A stretch of DNA of 64,000 nt, from contig JAIPDI010000023.1 in NCBI GenBank assembly GCA_021737785.1, positions 1-64,000 of the forward strand, read 5' to 3'. Position numbers and translations under genes: made by a program. The notes beneath the pieces were generated by a model, which ran no database searches, was not told where the DNA came from, and saw only the letters and a list, made by a program, of their open reading frames with translations. Source of the stretch: Deltaproteobacteria bacterium (GTDB lineage: Bacteria; Desulfobacterota; DSM-4660; Desulfatiglandales; Desulfatiglandaceae). This document shows positions 62,389-64,000 of this stretch, one piece after another (position 1 is the first letter of the stretch; each line of letters opens with the position of its first letter).

Positions 62389-63270
62389 GTGAACATTCAG
62401 GAAGTGCTTCGGTCAGAAAGCAGGAATATTCTTGACCCGGCAGGCCGGGAAACCATGATCCTGGAAGACAGTGCCGCACAGGAGACCGCCTCCCGATTCG
62501 GTCTGACCACCTATGACGTCTATAGGGAAGCCTTGCGTCTGGGGATCTGTCCCTATCGCTACCTGCGCAACAGGGAGTCGATCTCGGGAGAGGAACAGCT
62601 CAGGCTGTGCACAGCGTGCGTGGCCGTTGTGGGGGCCGGCGGGCTCGGAGGGCATGTGATCCTTCTTTTGGCCAGGTTGGGGATCGGGCATATCGTGGTG
62701 GTGGATAATGACCGCTTTGACGAGACCAACCTGAATCGTCAGGCATTATCCGGCAGTCAGGCCCTGGGCAGGTGGAAAGCCGAAGAGGCGGAAAGGGTGG
62801 TAAGCGCCATCAATCCGGGCGTCAAAGTGACCTCCCATCGTATCAGGATCGATCCTTTCAACGCCGGGGATCTGCTGAACGGCTCGGACGTGATCGTGGA
62901 TGCCCTTGACAATATTGGGGATCGTTTCACTATTGAGAGTGCTTCCAAATCTCTGGGAATTCCGCTGGTTCACGGGGCACTGGCAGGTTTTGAGGGTCAG
63001 GTAATGACCATTTTTCCCGAAGATCGCGGTCTGAAGCTGATCTATAGCGGGCATGAACCGGGGGGAGAGGGTCCCGGCAGGGACATGTCGGAAAACCCGG
63101 AGGCCGTCCTGGGGGTCCCGACCCTAACCCCCGCGCTCATCGCCACGCTCCAGGCAATGGAGGTGGTAAAGATACTCCTGAACCGGGGAAAACTGTTTCG
63201 AAATGTCATGGTCCATGTGGATTTGGAGACCGGCGAGATATGTCCTTTTACCTTCGGGGAAACTGATTGA
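62389..63270 (+). CDS. ThiF/MoeB/HesA-type E1-like adenylyltransferase
   Basis: A 293-residue protein starting with GTG at 62389. An N-terminal helical extension (~1-75) precedes the Rossmann core: AVVGAGGLGGHV (nucleotide loop), VVDNDRFDETNLNRQ (adenylation Asp/Arg), IVDALDN (metal Asp). The family adenylates the C-terminal Gly-Gly of small ubiquitin-like sulfur carriers. The two Cys-x-x-Cys pairs that bind zinc in MoeB are absent and no catalytic Cys near the crossover loop is obvious. No thiS or moaD gene is adjacent. It converges with the Spy-like gene. Confidence 0.85.
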   Translation: MNIQEVLRSESRNILDPAGRETMILEDSAAQETASRFGLTTYDVYREALRLGICPYRYLRNRESISGEEQLRLCTACVAVVGAGGLGGHVILLLARLGIGHIVVVDNDRFDETNLNRQALSGSQALGRWKAEEAERVVSAINPGVKVTSHRIRIDPFNAGDLLNGSDVIVDALDNIGDRFTIESASKSLGIPLVHGALAGFEGQVMTIFPEDRGLKLIYSGHEPGGEGPGRDMSENPEAVLGVPTLTPALIATLQAMEVVKILLNRGKLFRNVMVHVDLETGEICPFTFGETD

Positions 63271-63282
63271 AACTGATCGAAA

Positions 63283-63316
63283 TTCCTCCCCGCCCTGAGC
63301 AGCGGGCGGGAAGGAA
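63283..63316. terminator. Hairpin between convergent genes
   Basis: Arms at 63283-63295 and 63304-63316 pair at 12 of 13 positions (CCCGCCC/GGGCGGG core). No long T run follows on either strand, so it is a possible bidirectional terminator only. Confidence 0.5.
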
Positions 63317-63330
63317 TGGGTCGTTAAGTT

Positions 63331-63858
63331 TTACCGGCAACCGCCCGGACCCCAGCCGGGTCCGGAACGCTCGCCAATGCCCGGAGATCCGGCCATCCTG
63401 CCGCCCCGGTCGCCTCTGCCTTTGCCCCAATTGGCGCCCGGGCCCCTGCCAATGCCTTCTGCAAGGAGCCGGTTCGTCTGCTCGGGGGTCAGCAGATTTC
63501 GAAAGGCCAGACGGAAATCGGTGGCCTTTTCCTGCATCTGTTCCATAAGACCCTGGACTTCCTTCTGAGTGGCCCGTATCTTGGCCTCATCCAGGCTGGT
63601 CTGGATCCACAACAACCTTAGCTCAGTCTTTTTTGTAAACAGCTGGGTCCGGATCGGCGCGGTTTCCTTAACAAACGATTCGCGCAGACCGCGGATTTTC
63701 TCAGTCTGTTCTGCAGACAGGTTTAAGTCCGACAGTTGAGAAGCGCCCGGACACCATGCCTCATCTCCCCAATTGGCCCTGCCTCGCGGCCCTGCCATGA
63801 CCCATGTTGCCGAGGCAACCAAGAGTACCAACGCTACCATTACACTGAATTTTTTCAT
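63331..63858 (-). CDS. Spy/ZraP-like periplasmic LTXXQ protein
   Basis: A 175-residue exported protein: MKKFSVMVALVLLVASATWVMAG signal peptide, then a helical core with LNLSAEQTEKIRGLR and LLTPEQTNRLL, two LTxxQ-like motifs, and a Gly/Arg-rich tail. CpxP/Spy/ZraP proteins are envelope-stress chaperones and some bind zinc. The single mature Cys and the charged middle helices fit. GGAGGTAT precedes ATG 63858; an in-frame ATG at 63951 lies in a promoter-like region. Regulators (zraSR, cpxRA) are not adjacent. Confidence 0.82.
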   Translation of the reverse strand: MKKFSVMVALVLLVASATWVMAGPRGRANWGDEAWCPGASQLSDLNLSAEQTEKIRGLRESFVKETAPIRTQLFTKKTELRLLWIQTSLDEAKIRATQKEVQGLMEQMQEKATDFRLAFRNLLTPEQTNRLLAEGIGRGPGANWGKGRGDRGGRMAGSPGIGERSGPGWGPGGCR

Positions 63859-64000
63859 CGAACCATACCTCCTTCTTGTTAAGTTGTTTTGTAAGGGATC
63901 ACAGGTTCCAAGTTCAACCTTGAACCTCTGAACCTTTGAACCCGTGAACAATTACGGTGATTTCTTACGAACGTTCAGGTTGTATCTTTACCTATAGCAG
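63859..64000. other. Right edge, no gene seen
   Basis: Upstream region of the Spy-like gene. It contains A+T-rich stretches and a degenerate ACCTTGAACCTCTGAACCTTTGAACC-type repeat with an ~8-base period around 63915-63940, akin to the other short arrays. Confidence 0.4.

Overview
The window looks like a chromosomal segment (roughly 55-60 % G+C by eye) of an anaerobic Gram-negative bacterium, most likely a Desulfobacterota/deltaproteobacterial sulfate- or metal-reducing lineage. This rests on a class I hybrid cluster protein, two large multihaem c-type cytochromes, a complete MoxR/Bat operon, a Mo/W-bis-MGD oxidoreductase, type IV pilus genes, and kinases with an H-x-I-K-N type phosphoacceptor box. 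No ribosomal RNA or universal marker is present, so the placement is inference from gene content.

Layout. 1-1441: a decayed IS200-type (REP-associated) transposase with foldback DNA upstream, then an A+T-richer DUF433/DUF5615 toxin-antitoxin pair. 1675-5005: nitrosative/oxidative stress unit, hcp with a perfect CRP/FNR-type palindrome at its promoter, then a zinc-ribbon/HD-like protein and an Fe-S protein. 5141-8158: copper unit copZ-copA (TTG start, overlapping) plus a cupin. 8234-9646: HEAT-repeat protein and a cold-shock gene with clear promoter and terminator. 9945-13534: two overlapping, related multihaem cytochromes (12 and 10 haem motifs). 13777-15068: HNH endonuclease, HIT protein, small unknown. 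15115-18242: peptidoglycan recycling, amgK-murU-like pair divergent from nagZ. 18486-21431: pilC-pilS. 21670-26182: two-part radical SAM protein, RNase G, small zinc protein. 26505-30165: ElyC-like, VTT-domain protein, transketolase. 30788-39110: eight-gene moxR-DUF58-bat operon, almost every junction overlapping. 39255-43215: a signalling locus with a CBS/ACT protein, a histidine kinase with a Rossmann-like N-terminus and a receiver protein fused to a phage-type DUF4376 domain. 44085-48517: birA-bioY, methyltransferase, Mo/W oxidoreductase. 48687-51757: outer-membrane barrel, tRNA-Val(GAC), SH3 protein, M48 protease, small unknown. 51952-53061: MBL-fold hydrolase. 53417-61403: glycogen genes malQ, glgB, glgP, glgC (no glgA here). 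61471-63858: cyclophilin, ThiF/HesA-like E1 enzyme, Spy/ZraP-like periplasmic protein.

Two layers of structure are not explained by genes. (1) Short tandem arrays with a 7-bp or 8-bp period but unrelated unit sequences sit at gene boundaries (21412, 21563, 35625, 39132, 51865, 51919, 55010, 59900-60111), several running into a coding end. They resemble cyanobacterial STRR heptamers. (2) A ~121-bp foldback element occurs twice (43461 and 62157). The most novel protein observation is the receiver-DUF4376 fusion at 39255-40073 beside the Rossmann-PAS-PAS kinase. The cytochrome pair and the hcp-linked HD-like protein with a broken HD doublet are next.
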